From NCBI RefSeq assembly GCF_900103585.1, contig NZ_FNHV01000023.1:89831-153830 (forward strand): a stretch of DNA of 64,000 nt. The letters are read 5' to 3'. Origin of the DNA: Streptomyces sp. cf386 (GTDB lineage: Bacteria > Actinomycetota > Actinomycetes > Streptomycetales > Streptomycetaceae). This document shows positions 26,031 through 33,755 of the stretch, one piece after another. The notes under the pieces are model-generated. The model did not search any database, was not told where the DNA came from, and saw only the letters and a program-made list of their open reading frames with translations. Position 1 is the first letter of the stretch, and the number at the start of each line of letters is the position of its first letter. Made by a program: the position numbers and the translations under genes.

Positions 26031-27275
26031 CTACGAGGACTTGGCGGTGGCGCGGCGGCGGCGTACGGCCAGGACCAGGACACCACCGAGACCAGCAGCG
26101 GCGGCTGCGGCGCCGGCCAGGAGCGGAGTGCCGTCGGAACCGGTGCTGGCGAGGTTGCCGTCGAGGGAGCCGGTGTCGGAGCCGCCGGTCGTGGCACCCG
26201 TCGAGGCGCCGGCGGAAGTGGAGCCGGTGCTGCCCGTCCCGCCGGTGCCGCCGGTGGACTGGCCGTCGGGGTCGTTGCCGTTCCCGCCGCCGGTGGAGCC
26301 GCCGTCCGTCGAGCCGCCGGAGGTGGCGGGGTCGGGTTCGTTGTCGGTGGGGATGGCGATGCGGATCTGGGCCTTGTCGTTGGCGGGGTTCTTGTCGAAC
26401 GTCGGGTGGATGTCGTAGACGGACGTCGCCTTCACCTCGCCGGTGGTGGTCTTCGCGTCGTCCTTGATCTCCAGCATGAAGGTGAAGGAGGCGGTCTCGT
26501 CGACATCGAGGGTGGCGTCGGCGGGCCGGCAGACGTATGTGGACTTGCGCGGCGTCCCACCGGGCCCGGACGGCCCGTCGATCGCGAACGGCGAGCACTC
26601 CTTGGGTACCTCGGCGGCGACCGTGCCCTTCGGGATCTTCACCATGAGCGCGGTCAGGTCGTCGCTCTCCTGGTTCTGGATCCAGCCCGGTCCGTCGTTG
26701 CGGAGCTTCACCGTGACGGACTGCTTGTCTCCTGCGAGCGCCTCGGTGTCGTCACCGACGGCGACGAGGTCGGCCGAGCTGTCGGCGGTCAGGGTCAGCC
26801 GCCGGTGACTGTCGTCGAATCCCTCGCCCGGAGCCGCACCGGTGGCCGAGGTGCCGTACTGGACGGCCTCCATCAGCGCGTTGGGCAGCGCCTTGAACCG
26901 CACGGGCGTCTCTACGGACGCGCCGGGTTCGACGACGGTGTCGAGCTCGCAGAGCGCCTGCCTGACCTGGTCCTCGACGGTCGAGTAGGTACAGCCCGCC
27001 ACGGGCTCGGGGAAGTCCAGCCCCCGGGTCAGCCGGATCCGGAAGGTGATGCCGTCCGCGGCCGCGGTGCCCTTGTTGGTGACGACGACGTTCTCGTCGT
27101 ACACCTCACCGGGCTTGGGAGACGTACTCGGCAGACTCGAGATCACCAGGGAGGGCTCGCCCTCGGCGGCATACGCCGAGGAGACGGCGACCGCGGGAAC
27201 GGCCGCGACGATCGCGGCGGCGGCCACGAAGGCGGCCGACTTACGGAGGTGCGAGGGGCGGATGCGCTGGCGCAC
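26031..27275 (-). CDS. Secreted cell-wall protein with LAxTG sortase signal
   Basis: A 414-residue surface protein. Signal peptide: basic start MRQRIRPSHLRK, hydrophobic core to about residue 30, likely cut after AYA at residue 37. The mature part has DUF11-like beta-sandwich sequence (NVVVTNKGTAAADGITFRIR), then a ~60-residue Gly/Ser/Thr linker. The end is a complete sorting signal: LASTG at about 375-379, a hydrophobic segment and RRRR. LAxTG is the motif of class E sortases, which anchor chaplins and other surface proteins in Streptomyces. Convergent with the GNAT gene and 135 bp from the element boundary. Its adhesive or structural role is not known. Confidence 0.85.
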   Translation of the reverse strand: MRQRIRPSHLRKSAAFVAAAAIVAAVPAVAVSSAYAAEGEPSLVISSLPSTSPKPGEVYDENVVVTNKGTAAADGITFRIRLTRGLDFPEPVAGCTYSTVEDQVRQALCELDTVVEPGASVETPVRFKALPNALMEAVQYGTSATGAAPGEGFDDSHRRLTLTADSSADLVAVGDDTEALAGDKQSVTVKLRNDGPGWIQNQESDDLTALMVKIPKGTVAAEVPKECSPFAIDGPSGPGGTPRKSTYVCRPADATLDVDETASFTFMLEIKDDAKTTTGEVKATSVYDIHPTFDKNPANDKAQIRIAIPTDNEPDPATSGGSTDGGSTGGGNGNDPDGQSTGGTGGTGSTGSTSAGASTGATTGGSDTGSLDGNLASTGSDGTPLLAGAAAAAAGLGGVLVLAVRRRRATAKSS

Positions 27276-27410
27276 GGATGGGTCTCCTCGTCGGGACAGG
27301 AAGCACGGCGACCGGACGTTTGCCGTCCAGTCATGTTCTGGACAGCTGGAGGGGGCTGAGGGTTGTGCTTCTGTTTGAGGAGAGAGAGTGGAGAGACGGG
27401 GCGGACGAAC

Positions 27411-27446
27411 AACAGGGCGGCACCCTTGGTCGGATGCCGCCCTGTT
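27411..27446. terminator. Original chromosomal terminator downstream of tRNA-Cys
   Basis: Perfect 12-bp stem AACAGGGCGGCA/TGCCGCCCTGTT with a 12-nt loop, 18 bp before the left att repeat. Before the element integrated, this would have been the terminator of the minus-strand tRNA-Cys gene. It may also end the transcript of nearby genes. Confidence 0.75.
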
Positions 27447-27464
27447 GCCTTACCTGCTCAAACG

Positions 27465-27510
27465 CCAGAGGCCGTGGCGGGAATCGAACCCACGTAACTC
27501 GCTTTGCAGG
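27465..27510. repeat. Left attachment site (tRNA-Cys 3' remnant)
   Basis: 46 bp identical to 45425-45470 except one base (GGGAATCG here, GGGATTCG at the right). It covers the T-arm, variable loop and half of the anticodon arm of tRNA-Cys on the minus strand, but is followed by unrelated sequence (TTTGTCC), so it cannot form a tRNA. It is probably the displaced original 3' end. Confidence 0.9.
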
Positions 27511-27625
27511 TTTGTCCGGGCTCGTTGGGGCGTGATTCGGTCTCGTTCAGAGGGGTTCATATCCGTCCGTAAGCAGGGAGAGCGAGGGCTCCATGAACGA
27601 GCCTGGACGGCCGCGAACGGCTAGG

Positions 27626-27647
27626 AACGAGACGGAAACTGAGACGG
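27626..27647. promoter_or_regulatory. Candidate integrase arm-binding sites, left end
   Basis: AACGAGACGG (27626-27635) and AACTGAGACGG (27637-27647). The latter occurs twice near the right end (45341-45351, 45353-45363). Short direct repeats on both sides of an att core are expected arm-type sites for tyrosine integrase or Xis. Confidence 0.45.
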
Positions 27648-27684
27648 GGGCGCGAGCATCCTGCGAGCTCACGCCCCGTCTCAG
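27639..27684 (-). terminator. Terminator of the DUF262-HEPN operon
   Basis: Perfect 11-bp outer stem CTGAGACGGGG/CCCCGTCTCAG with an extended, partly paired interior. It lies 70 bases past the HEPN gene stop on the minus strand and overlaps a candidate integrase arm site. Confidence 0.6.
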
Positions 27685-27753
27685 CTCAGGTCCCTACGTG
27701 GGCTATCTGCGTTGTGCGCCAGCGTCTCCTGGGCGTTGACAGACATTCTGGGA

Positions 27754-28227
27754 TCACTCCGGATCGAAGACTTCTGACAGCTTGTCCATTAGGATGCATG
27801 CGTCATTGAAGTATTGCAGCATCGTTGACATGGTGATGCCAGTGTCTCCGCCGTGTGAAACGTTATTCCTGACGGTTGCGATACTGCCGATTGATTCGAG
27901 CTGGTCCGGATATTTTTCCGAAATTTCTCGCCACCATTCTACGCTGAAAGACTCGATAAGCTGTTTCAGCTTCTCGGAGTCGATGTTGCGTAGTTTTTTT
28001 AGCTGGCTTCCAACATACCGTTGGATCGGTTCTGAAGAGCGCTTCCGGCAGTATTCGGTGACGAGCTCTTTGACGGATTGCTCTACGAATCCGGAAGTGA
28101 GAATGCAGAGGTAGCGGGAGTAGTGAGATATTAACTCCCCGCTAAGGTCTGCCCCGTCGATTGTTTTAAAAAGAGATGTGAGACGCTGCTTTCTTCGAGC
28201 GACTTCCGCTCTTCCGCGCGAGGTCAT
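27754..28227 (-). CDS. HEPN-domain protein, putative ribonuclease effector
   Basis: A 157-residue all-helical protein of the RiboL-PSP-HEPN/MAE_28990 type. The HEPN RNase motif R-x4-H is present as R120-N-N-V-S-H125. HEPN proteins of this kind are usually RNases in defence or toxin systems; this one is the size of a bare HEPN domain. Its ATG overlaps the stop of the DUF262 gene (ATGA), so the two are cotranslated and probably form a complex. Base composition is clearly more AT-rich than the rest of the window (for example the stretches around 27960-28000 and 28120-28170), a sign of separate acquisition. Function as anti-phage effector is inferred, not shown. Confidence 0.72.
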   Translation of the reverse strand: MTSRGRAEVARRKQRLTSLFKTIDGADLSGELISHYSRYLCILTSGFVEQSVKELVTEYCRKRSSEPIQRYVGSQLKKLRNIDSEKLKQLIESFSVEWWREISEKYPDQLESIGSIATVRNNVSHGGDTGITMSTMLQYFNDACILMDKLSEVFDPE

Positions 28228-29351
28228 GCGACGCTCGCGAACGCATCGGTGGACAGCTGGATGCGTTCGGCGACTGACTCTTCACCGGCTGTCGAGTACG
28301 TGGTGGCAGCTCTGTACTCCTTGTTTATCATGAGCGCCTCATATGCTTGCTTGAGTTGCTCATGACTTGTGATGTCGCCGGATGCAAGTCGCTGCATTAC
28401 GCCCACCATCACCGAGTCGAGGACGGCGGCGTTGAGCGCCCTAACGGGCTTGAAGGCGCGCGCGCCAATTGCTTCGTAGATGTGACGACATGCGGCTCGA
28501 AATAGCCCGGCAAGCTCTTCTGAATCTTCAGGGGTTCGGTCTCGATTATTCTCCAGGTACTGGTTGAGGAACCCCTTTACTGGGCGGAAGTAGGAATCGA
28601 ATTCTTCGAACAGTGCGAACACTCGAAGAGTCAGCTCATGATCCTTGTAGCGCTTTGATGGAGGGCCGTACAGCTCGCGCCAGTTAGGATCCTCGTTGAG
28701 CTCCCCGAGGAGCTGAAGAAAGGGTCCATTGAAGAGTGCAATTCGAATTTCCTGGGGCTGTAGGGGGCTGCCGCCCGTATTAAGCCTTTCGAAGATTGAA
28801 TAGATTGCTTGCTGAGATCCGGTAGGAGAATCTTGCCTTAGTACCGTCGCATGGATGATGCTGTCGTCAAGGCGGCGACGGTCTTCATCGTCCAGTTCTT
28901 CGTATGTCTTCCCGTAGAACGGCTCCTGTGCGTATTTTAGGCGATATTCGCGGCCGGCGTGAATTCCGGAATAATAGGCTTGGAGGGAGCGGAGTCGCTG
29001 CTGTCCGTCGAGAACAAGCAGTGCATTGGATTTCTCGCGAACCAGGAAAACGCCCGGGACTGGCAGCCCGAGGAGAAGAGACTCAATGAATCGATCCATT
29101 TGGGGGCGATTCCAAACGAACCCTCGCTGGAATCCTCGGATTTCGTCACTTTCTGTGTATGCAGGATTAAATGAGGGGATCTGAACATCGCCTCGATCGA
29201 GGCGCTTAACGAGGCCATCGACCGGATAATCTGCTCCGTATGATGTGATCTCGTATGTGACGGTGAGGACTTCCTCCTCTGCGTCGATATCTAGAACGTG
29301 TTCGTCATCTTCTGTTTCGACTTCGGCTCCGGGCTGTTCGTTGTCCGCCAT
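28224..29351 (-). CDS. DUF262 (ParB-like/GmrS-like) protein
   Basis: A 375-residue protein with a DUF262 domain at about 40-230: FQRGFVWNRPQMDRFIESL (residues 74-92) and the nucleotide-binding DGQQRL motif (115-120). DUF262 is the N-terminal domain of GmrSD-type restriction enzymes and BrxU, where it binds and hydrolyses NTP. The C-terminal DUF1524 HNH nuclease domain of GmrSD is absent: the C-terminus is helical and lacks a His-Asn-His motif. The nuclease activity may therefore be supplied by the HEPN partner. It begins with an acidic tail of ~30 residues. ATG 29351 has AGGAGATCTC just before it. Low-GC like its partner. Confidence 0.78.
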   Translation of the reverse strand: MADNEQPGAEVETEDDEHVLDIDAEEEVLTVTYEITSYGADYPVDGLVKRLDRGDVQIPSFNPAYTESDEIRGFQRGFVWNRPQMDRFIESLLLGLPVPGVFLVREKSNALLVLDGQQRLRSLQAYYSGIHAGREYRLKYAQEPFYGKTYEELDDEDRRRLDDSIIHATVLRQDSPTGSQQAIYSIFERLNTGGSPLQPQEIRIALFNGPFLQLLGELNEDPNWRELYGPPSKRYKDHELTLRVFALFEEFDSYFRPVKGFLNQYLENNRDRTPEDSEELAGLFRAACRHIYEAIGARAFKPVRALNAAVLDSVMVGVMQRLASGDITSHEQLKQAYEALMINKEYRAATTYSTAGEESVAERIQLSTDAFASVA

Positions 29352-29623
29352 GAGATCTCCTAATCAGCCTTATTGACAGGTTGCTGTAGAGCTGTCCAGG
29401 GGGTCTAGTTGCCTCCCTGGCCCGTGGTCGATCGTAGACGTAGCGTTACACCCGAAGCGGGGCTACCGATGATTTCTGTGCCAAACACTCAACCGCGTGA
29501 CGCCGCCGGTGACACGAGGGCCGGCCTGAGGGTGTGACCCATGACCAGTCTGTAGAAGGTGCATGGTCACTCGGTCGTGGGACCCTTGGCGGTGAGCTAT
29601 GGAGCGTTGCGAGAGGAGCCGAA

Positions 29624-30070
29624 GTGCCGGAGGCCAGTCCGCGCGGAACCTACCTGATCATTGCCGAGACGCTGCGAAGCGAGATTCAGGCGGCGGACGG
29701 CAGGGACATTTTGCCCTCGGAAGCCGACCTGATGGACGCGCACAGCGTCTCCCGGAACACGATCCGCCGCGCGCTCAAGGTTCTCGAAGCTGACGGAGTC
29801 GTCGAGTCCGCCCCCGGGATCGGGTGGCGCGTGGTCCGGGGAGGTGACCGGCGGTCGCTCACGGAGCGCATGACGGACGTGATCAAAGAGGACTCACTCT
29901 CAGTAGGGGACACGTACCCGTCAGAAGCGAAGCTGTGTGAGCGGTTCGGAGCGTCCCGGACGGCCGTACGCCGTGTCCTTGCTCAGATGGAAGGAAACGG
30001 CTTGCTCACCACCGTGCACGGCAAGGGGCGGACCGTGCGCGCTCTCCCGGCGTCCGCCGCCCGGCCGTAG
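29624..30070 (+). CDS. GntR-type regulator with two winged-helix domains (KorSA-like)
   Basis: A 148-residue DNA-binding protein made of two tandem GntR-type winged helices: the first with ILPSEADLMDAHSVSRNTIR and VLEADGVVESAPGIGWRV, the second with TYPSEAKLCERFGASRTAVR and QMEGNGLLTTVHGKGRTV. There is no ligand-binding domain. GTG 29624 is chosen over the longer frame from 29534 because GAGAGGAG is correctly placed and homologous sequence starts there. Regulators of this class (KorSA of pSAM2) repress transfer and replication genes of AICEs. It diverges from the defence cassette over a 272-bp gap. Confidence 0.8.
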   Translation: MPEASPRGTYLIIAETLRSEIQAADGRDILPSEADLMDAHSVSRNTIRRALKVLEADGVVESAPGIGWRVVRGGDRRSLTERMTDVIKEDSLSVGDTYPSEAKLCERFGASRTAVRRVLAQMEGNGLLTTVHGKGRTVRALPASAARP

Positions 30071-30081
30071 GCTTGGCCGCC

Positions 30082-30651
30082 ATGGGACTGACTGAGTGGG
30101 CGTACGCGCTCTCTGAATCGCTGCTTTCCGATCCGCTTCCGCGCAGGTGGGCGCACTCACTCGGGGTCGCCAAGCGCGCTCGCTCCCTGAGCTCGATCCT
30201 GGGGGACGACGCGGAACTGTTGGAAGCGGCGGCCGTGCTGCATGACATTGGTTACTCGCCGACTATTGCCGTCACGGGCTTCCACCCCTTGGACGGCGCG
30301 CGGTTCCTCAGGGATCAGGAAGGTGCGGACGAACGGGTTGTTCGTCTTGTGGCGCATCACTCGTGTGCCTTGCTGGAAGCGGAGGAACGCGGACTTCGAC
30401 AGGAACTTGAGGGCGAGTTCGAGCTAGAACGCCCCGACCTGGTGGACGCCTTGCTCTACTGCGACATGACGACGACGCCGGACGGGACGCAGACGACGCC
30501 GGCTGAGCGGCTGGATGAGATCGTGCAGCGATACGGCCCCGACACGATCGTCGGGCGGTTCATCCAGCGCGCGGCCCCCGAGATCCATGCCGCGTCGAAG
30601 CGTGTCGGGGATCGGATGGCGAACGCCTCTGTTGGTCGTCAGCCGATGTAA
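30082..30651 (+). CDS. HD-domain phosphohydrolase
   Basis: A 189-residue HD-superfamily metal-dependent phosphohydrolase. The ligands are visible: H in RRWAHSLGVAKRA, HD in AAVLHDIGYSP, HH in VRLVAHHSCALLEAE, and D in DALLYCDMTTTPDG. It starts 11 bp after the regulator stop, so is probably cotranscribed. ATG 30082 is used; TTG 30073 would add three residues. HD enzymes of this type act on nucleotides or cyclic nucleotides; HD genes are frequent in AICEs but have no proven role. The 3' end overlaps the convergent Nudix gene by 13 bp. Confidence 0.78.
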   Translation: MGLTEWAYALSESLLSDPLPRRWAHSLGVAKRARSLSSILGDDAELLEAAAVLHDIGYSPTIAVTGFHPLDGARFLRDQEGADERVVRLVAHHSCALLEAEERGLRQELEGEFELERPDLVDALLYCDMTTTPDGTQTTPAERLDEIVQRYGPDTIVGRFIQRAAPEIHAASKRVGDRMANASVGRQPM

Positions 30652-31112
30652 GGCTCTTGCCGCGCATCATCGAGACCGTGCCGGATGCGCAACATCATCG
30701 AAGGGTGGATGTCCAGCCCATCAAGGTCCGCCGGATCAATCCAGCGGACCTCTTTCGATTCGCTACTTGTGCGCGGGGAACCGCCGACCGGGTGGGCCCG
30801 GAAGCAGATGGAGAACTGTTGCCGGACCTCGCCGTCGGCGTACGCCAAAACGTGCTCCGGGTCGGTGTAGAGCCCGACGATGTTGTCGACCTCAACGTCG
30901 ATACCGGTCTCTTCCCGAACCTCGCGAACGACCGTGTCCGCGATGCGCTCGCCGATGTCGTGACCACCACCGGGTAGGGCCCAAAGATCGTTGTCGGTCT
31001 TGTGGATGAGCAACAGTCGCCCCGCAGCGTCCCGGACAACCGCCGTCACCGACGGGACGACCGAGTTGGCCTTAGGGGCGTGCGGGTCGCGGAAGTAGTC
31101 GATCCGGCTCAT
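30639..31112 (-). CDS. Nudix hydrolase, Pif-like
   Basis: A 157-residue Nudix enzyme with a perfect Nudix box: GGHDIGERIADTVVREVREE followed by TGID, residues 49-71. It starts MSRIDYFRDPHAPKANSVVP. In pSAM2 the immunity factor Pif, which blocks redundant transfer between element-bearing cells, carries a Nudix motif and lies beside korSA; the location next to a GntR-type regulator suggests the same job here. Its ATG (31112-31110) shares one base with the stop of the HTH gene (TGATG), so the two are translationally coupled. The hydrolysed substrate is unknown. Confidence 0.78.
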   Translation of the reverse strand: MSRIDYFRDPHAPKANSVVPSVTAVVRDAAGRLLLIHKTDNDLWALPGGGHDIGERIADTVVREVREETGIDVEVDNIVGLYTDPEHVLAYADGEVRQQFSICFRAHPVGGSPRTSSESKEVRWIDPADLDGLDIHPSMMLRIRHGLDDARQEPYIG

Positions 31113-31879
31113 CAGCGTGTGCCTTCCCAATCGGCGGGTGACGAGATCGGACGCGCCGACTGCCACACCTTCTCAACGCTCTCAGCGTAGGCGTCGAAGA
31201 GTTCACCGCCGGGGACGCGTCGCAGATGGAGCACGGGAGCCATGTACGCGCCGACCCCGTAGAGGTGGCCGTTCGCCAGCATCTCGTCATCGGCCCGGTA
31301 GATCGAGTTGTAGAGCGTGGTGCCGTGCAAGCGGAACTCGACACCCGGGAGACCGAAGAGCGGGGCGTAGTTGATGAGGGCGTTGCGAATCTTGCCTGCC
31401 ATCGCGGCGCCGATGCCTTCGTCCTCGCCCCGCACGGCCACGGCCGGCGACTCGGGTTCTCCCAGCATGAGGCGGATGGCCACTCCGTCGGCTGCTTTCT
31501 CCTTCACGATGCGGTGAAACGTCGCGTCCTCGGTGAGCCAGAACCCCGAGTACACCAGTAGGTCAAACTGCCGGGTTGCCTTGGAGTAGAGGTTCGTCCA
31601 AAGGGTCTGCATCACGACGGACCGATGCGGATACAGCCTGACCAACTCCGCGTTGCCGGTTGCGGTCACTTCGGCCGACGTCCGTTCGTCCGGCCAGAGG
31701 TACGAGACTTCGCACTTCAGAAGTGAGGCGGTCGCGTACTGGAAACGGCGATACGGCTTGCGCTCCGGGTCGTTGATCCAGCGCTCTACTGTCTTGGCCG
31801 AGACGCCGAGACGTTCGGCGACCTCATCAAGAGTCAGGCCCAAGTCGACTATCGCGCCGCGCAGTCGCTCGTTCGCCAC
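31112..31879 (-). CDS. HTH regulator with C-terminal DUF5919/PLD-like domain
   Basis: A 255-residue protein: N-terminal XRE-type helix-turn-helix (LTLDEVAERLGVSAKTVERW, residues 12-31), then a ~180-residue domain resembling the phospholipase-D-like fold of DUF5919 (LLVYSGFWLTEDATFHRIV; GVEFRLHGTTLYNSIYRADD) that contains an H-x-T-x-Y-N-S-I stretch. GTG 31879 is preceded by GGAGG at a spacing of six; the frame open further upstream is not convincing. Found next to Nudix genes in AICEs. Repeats of ACGACTT just upstream (31902-31948) are probable autoregulatory sites. Confidence 0.75.
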   Translation of the reverse strand: MANERLRGAIVDLGLTLDEVAERLGVSAKTVERWINDPERKPYRRFQYATASLLKCEVSYLWPDERTSAEVTATGNAELVRLYPHRSVVMQTLWTNLYSKATRQFDLLVYSGFWLTEDATFHRIVKEKAADGVAIRLMLGEPESPAVAVRGEDEGIGAAMAGKIRNALINYAPLFGLPGVEFRLHGTTLYNSIYRADDEMLANGHLYGVGAYMAPVLHLRRVPGGELFDAYAESVEKVWQSARPISSPADWEGTR

Positions 31880-31901
31880 GTCCAACCTCCGCTCACTCGG
31901 G

Positions 31902-31948
31902 ACGACTTGGTACGACTTCACGCTAGCTAAGAACGACCTGAGTCGTAC
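31902..31948. promoter_or_regulatory. Candidate operator of the HTH-Nudix operon
   Basis: ACGACTT occurs at 31902-31908 and 31912-31918, one helical turn apart, and GTACGACT (31910-31917) is repeated inverted as AGTCGTAC (31941-31948). The cluster lies 22-70 bp upstream of the HTH gene start, where a self-repressor would bind. Confidence 0.45.
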
Positions 31949-32038
31949 AGGCGCGAAGTCGATCGTCGCCGCCGCCAACGCCACTCTGTAGGTACATCGA
32001 GCGCGAGGGTCTCGCCGAACTCCACAAAGCCGAAGGGC

Positions 32039-32067
32039 TTGACGGGGCGAACCTTCCTCTGCAAGAT
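32039..32067 (+). promoter_or_regulatory. Candidate promoter of the AICE rightward genes
   Basis: TTGACG (32039-32044), 17-bp spacer, CAAGAT (32062-32067). The -10 box is weak, but its 3' end overlaps the large palindrome at 32066-32094, a typical repressible-promoter arrangement. The first downstream gene is the DUF4097-like gene at 32434. Confidence 0.35.
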
Positions 32068-32094
32068 GAGGAACACGTAATACATGTTCCTCAT
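32066..32094. promoter_or_regulatory. 29-bp near-perfect palindrome, probable operator
   Basis: Arms ATGAGGAACA and TGTTCCTCAT (10 bp, perfect) around a 9-base centre that itself contains GTA-A-TAC. It overlaps the predicted -10 box of the rightward operon. The KorSA-like GntR protein or the DUF5919 regulator are the candidates to bind it. It does not resemble a terminator: there is no GC-rich stem or U-tract. Confidence 0.55.
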
Positions 32095-32361
32095 GCAGGG
32101 TCCGGAGAGCAAGGCCCGGATTCCGCCCTGCGAAGAACTCAACAGAGTGCCGACCCAGCCACCTGAACACGGGTGGTCGATGGGTGCGGGTCACCACCCC
32201 GACCGCCCATGTTGGGCCGGGTGACCTGCCCGACTCTGCCTCTCGGGGCGACAGTCGGCACTTCTTGATCCAAAGCCCGCAGAACCTTGACGAGGGCAGA
32301 CCCTCGCGCCTGATCGCCCGCCCGATGCGCGGGCCGCGCACCCCACCACTGACTTCCGGTA

Positions 32362-32393
32362 CGGCGGCACTCCCGGACAAGGACAGCCCGCCG
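32362..32393 (+). promoter_or_regulatory. AICE conserved-loop hairpin, copy 1
   Basis: Stem CGGCGG/CCGCCG (6 bp) enclosing the 20-nt loop cactcccggacaaggacagc. TCCCGAC follows at 32409-32415 and the DUF4097-like gene starts at 32434. CTCC at 32402-32405 can pair with the ribosome binding site GGAG. Shortest stem of the set, and the only copy not directly after a gene. Confidence 0.65.
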
Positions 32394-32433
32394 CGCCTGG
32401 TCTCCCTATCCCGACGCAGTCAGGAGTTCTTCC

Positions 32434-33240
32434 ATGACCGAGCGCACGATTCCCGTGGACGTCATCGGCCCGATCGCCCTGGATCTGACGATGAACACCG
32501 GCAGTATCCGCGTCATCGTCGACACCACGCTCAAGCAAGCGCACATGGTGCTGACAACGGAGGCCACCTCCGGCCTGTCGGCCGACGCGATCCGCGACAC
32601 CACCGTCAGCCTGAACGGGCAGAACCTCAGGGTCCGCGTCCCCGACCTCGCCGGCGGCATGAGCGGCACGACCACCGTCAGCAGGGGCGGCTACACCATG
32701 ACGTTCTCCGGTGGCAACGGCGTGCAGATCGTGAACGGCAACGTCCACATCAACGGCGGCGGCAAGGTCTTCATCAACGGTCGCGAGGTCACCGCGACCG
32801 GCCCGGCCGGGGATGCGGTGACGCCGATCAGCGCCGTTGTCCATCTGCCCGCCAAGTCGGTGGCCGCAATCAGCACGCACACGGCGAACACCGTCGTCAC
32901 GGGCGTGCTGGCCCGACTGGAGTACGACGGCACCTCCGGGATGCTGACCGCTGACCGCGTCGGTGACCTTGAAGCCACGGTCACCAGCGGCAGCGTCATC
33001 GTCGGCGAGGTGAACGGCCCGCTGGACATCAGCCTCACGTCCGGCAGCGTCAACGTCGGCGCCTACAGCGGCCACCACGCCCGTCTGAACGTCACGTCCG
33101 GCAGTGTCCGCATGGCAGCAACCGCGCAGTCCAGCGGCCGTCTGTCCGTGAACGCCACGTCCGGCAGCGTCCGCGTCACCGGCGCGGGTCACCTGAACGT
33201 CCGCCGCCGGGTGACCAGCGGCCACGTGCAGATCAGCTAG
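32434..33240 (+). CDS. DUF4097-like repetitive beta-strand protein
   Basis: A 268-residue protein made of short beta-strand repeats: TSGSV(I/N/R)V recurs five times between residues 188 and 265 (VTSGSVIVGEVNG, LTSGSVNVGAYSG, VTSGSVRMAATAQ, ATSGSVRVTGAG, VTSGHVQIS), typical of the DUF4097/adhesin-like right-handed beta-helix. Unlike most such proteins it has no signal peptide or membrane anchor, so it should be cytoplasmic. First gene of the rightward AICE block, preceded by hairpin copy 1 and a CAGGAG ribosome binding site. Function unknown. Confidence 0.7.
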   Translation: MTERTIPVDVIGPIALDLTMNTGSIRVIVDTTLKQAHMVLTTEATSGLSADAIRDTTVSLNGQNLRVRVPDLAGGMSGTTTVSRGGYTMTFSGGNGVQIVNGNVHINGGGKVFINGREVTATGPAGDAVTPISAVVHLPAKSVAAISTHTANTVVTGVLARLEYDGTSGMLTADRVGDLEATVTSGSVIVGEVNGPLDISLTSGSVNVGAYSGHHARLNVTSGSVRMAATAQSSGRLSVNATSGSVRVTGAGHLNVRRRVTSGHVQIS

Positions 33241-33292
33241 CACCCGCCCGGATCGCGCCCCGCAGCTTCTTCCGGACAGGAGTCCGCCGCCG

Positions 33293-33742
33293 ATGCACGC
33301 TGCCACGTTCGCCGCCGTCTTCATCGCTCTGTACGTCGCCCACAGCGTGGGTGACCACTGGGTGCAGACCTCACACCAGTCCGCGCACAAGGGCCGTCCC
33401 GGGTGGGTCGGCCGTCTCGCGGACGCCCGGCACGTCGCCACCCTGACGCTCACCAAGGTCGCCGTCCTCATCCCGGCCGCCGCGCTGCTGGACCTGCACC
33501 TGTCGGCGCTCGGCATTCTCGCCGGACTCGGCATCGACGCCGTCACGCACTGGTGGGCCGACCGGCGCACCACGCTCGCGTGGCTGGCCCGGGTGACCGG
33601 CAAGGGCGAGTTCTACCGGCTCGGTGCCCCACGCGCCGGCCGCGACGACAACCCGCACATCGGTACCGGCGCCTATGCGCTTGACCAGTCCTTCCACCAC
33701 CTGTGGCTGCTGGTTGCCGCGCTGGTCATCGCCACCGTCTGA
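33293..33742 (+). CDS. DUF3307-like membrane protein
   Basis: A 149-residue membrane protein: helix 1 residues 4-20, helix 2 about 50-75, a third hydrophobic segment at the C-terminus (LWLLVAALVIATV). His/Asp-rich segments YVAHSVGDHWVQTSHQSAHK, ALGILAGLGIDAVTHWWADR and ALDQSFHHLW resemble DUF3307 proteins and hint at a metal site at the membrane. ATG 33293; its ribosome binding site AGGAG lies in the loop of a small hairpin CGGAC-AGGA-GTCCG. Frequently seen in AICEs; role unknown. Confidence 0.65.
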   Translation: MHAATFAAVFIALYVAHSVGDHWVQTSHQSAHKGRPGWVGRLADARHVATLTLTKVAVLIPAAALLDLHLSALGILAGLGIDAVTHWWADRRTTLAWLARVTGKGEFYRLGAPRAGRDDNPHIGTGAYALDQSFHHLWLLVAALVIATV

Positions 33743-33755
33743 CCTCCGTTCTTCG

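Noticed and set aside
32066..32094. Terminator reading of the 29-bp palindrome
   Set aside because: Stem is not GC-rich, there is no gene end next to it and no U-tract, and it overlaps a promoter-like sequence.
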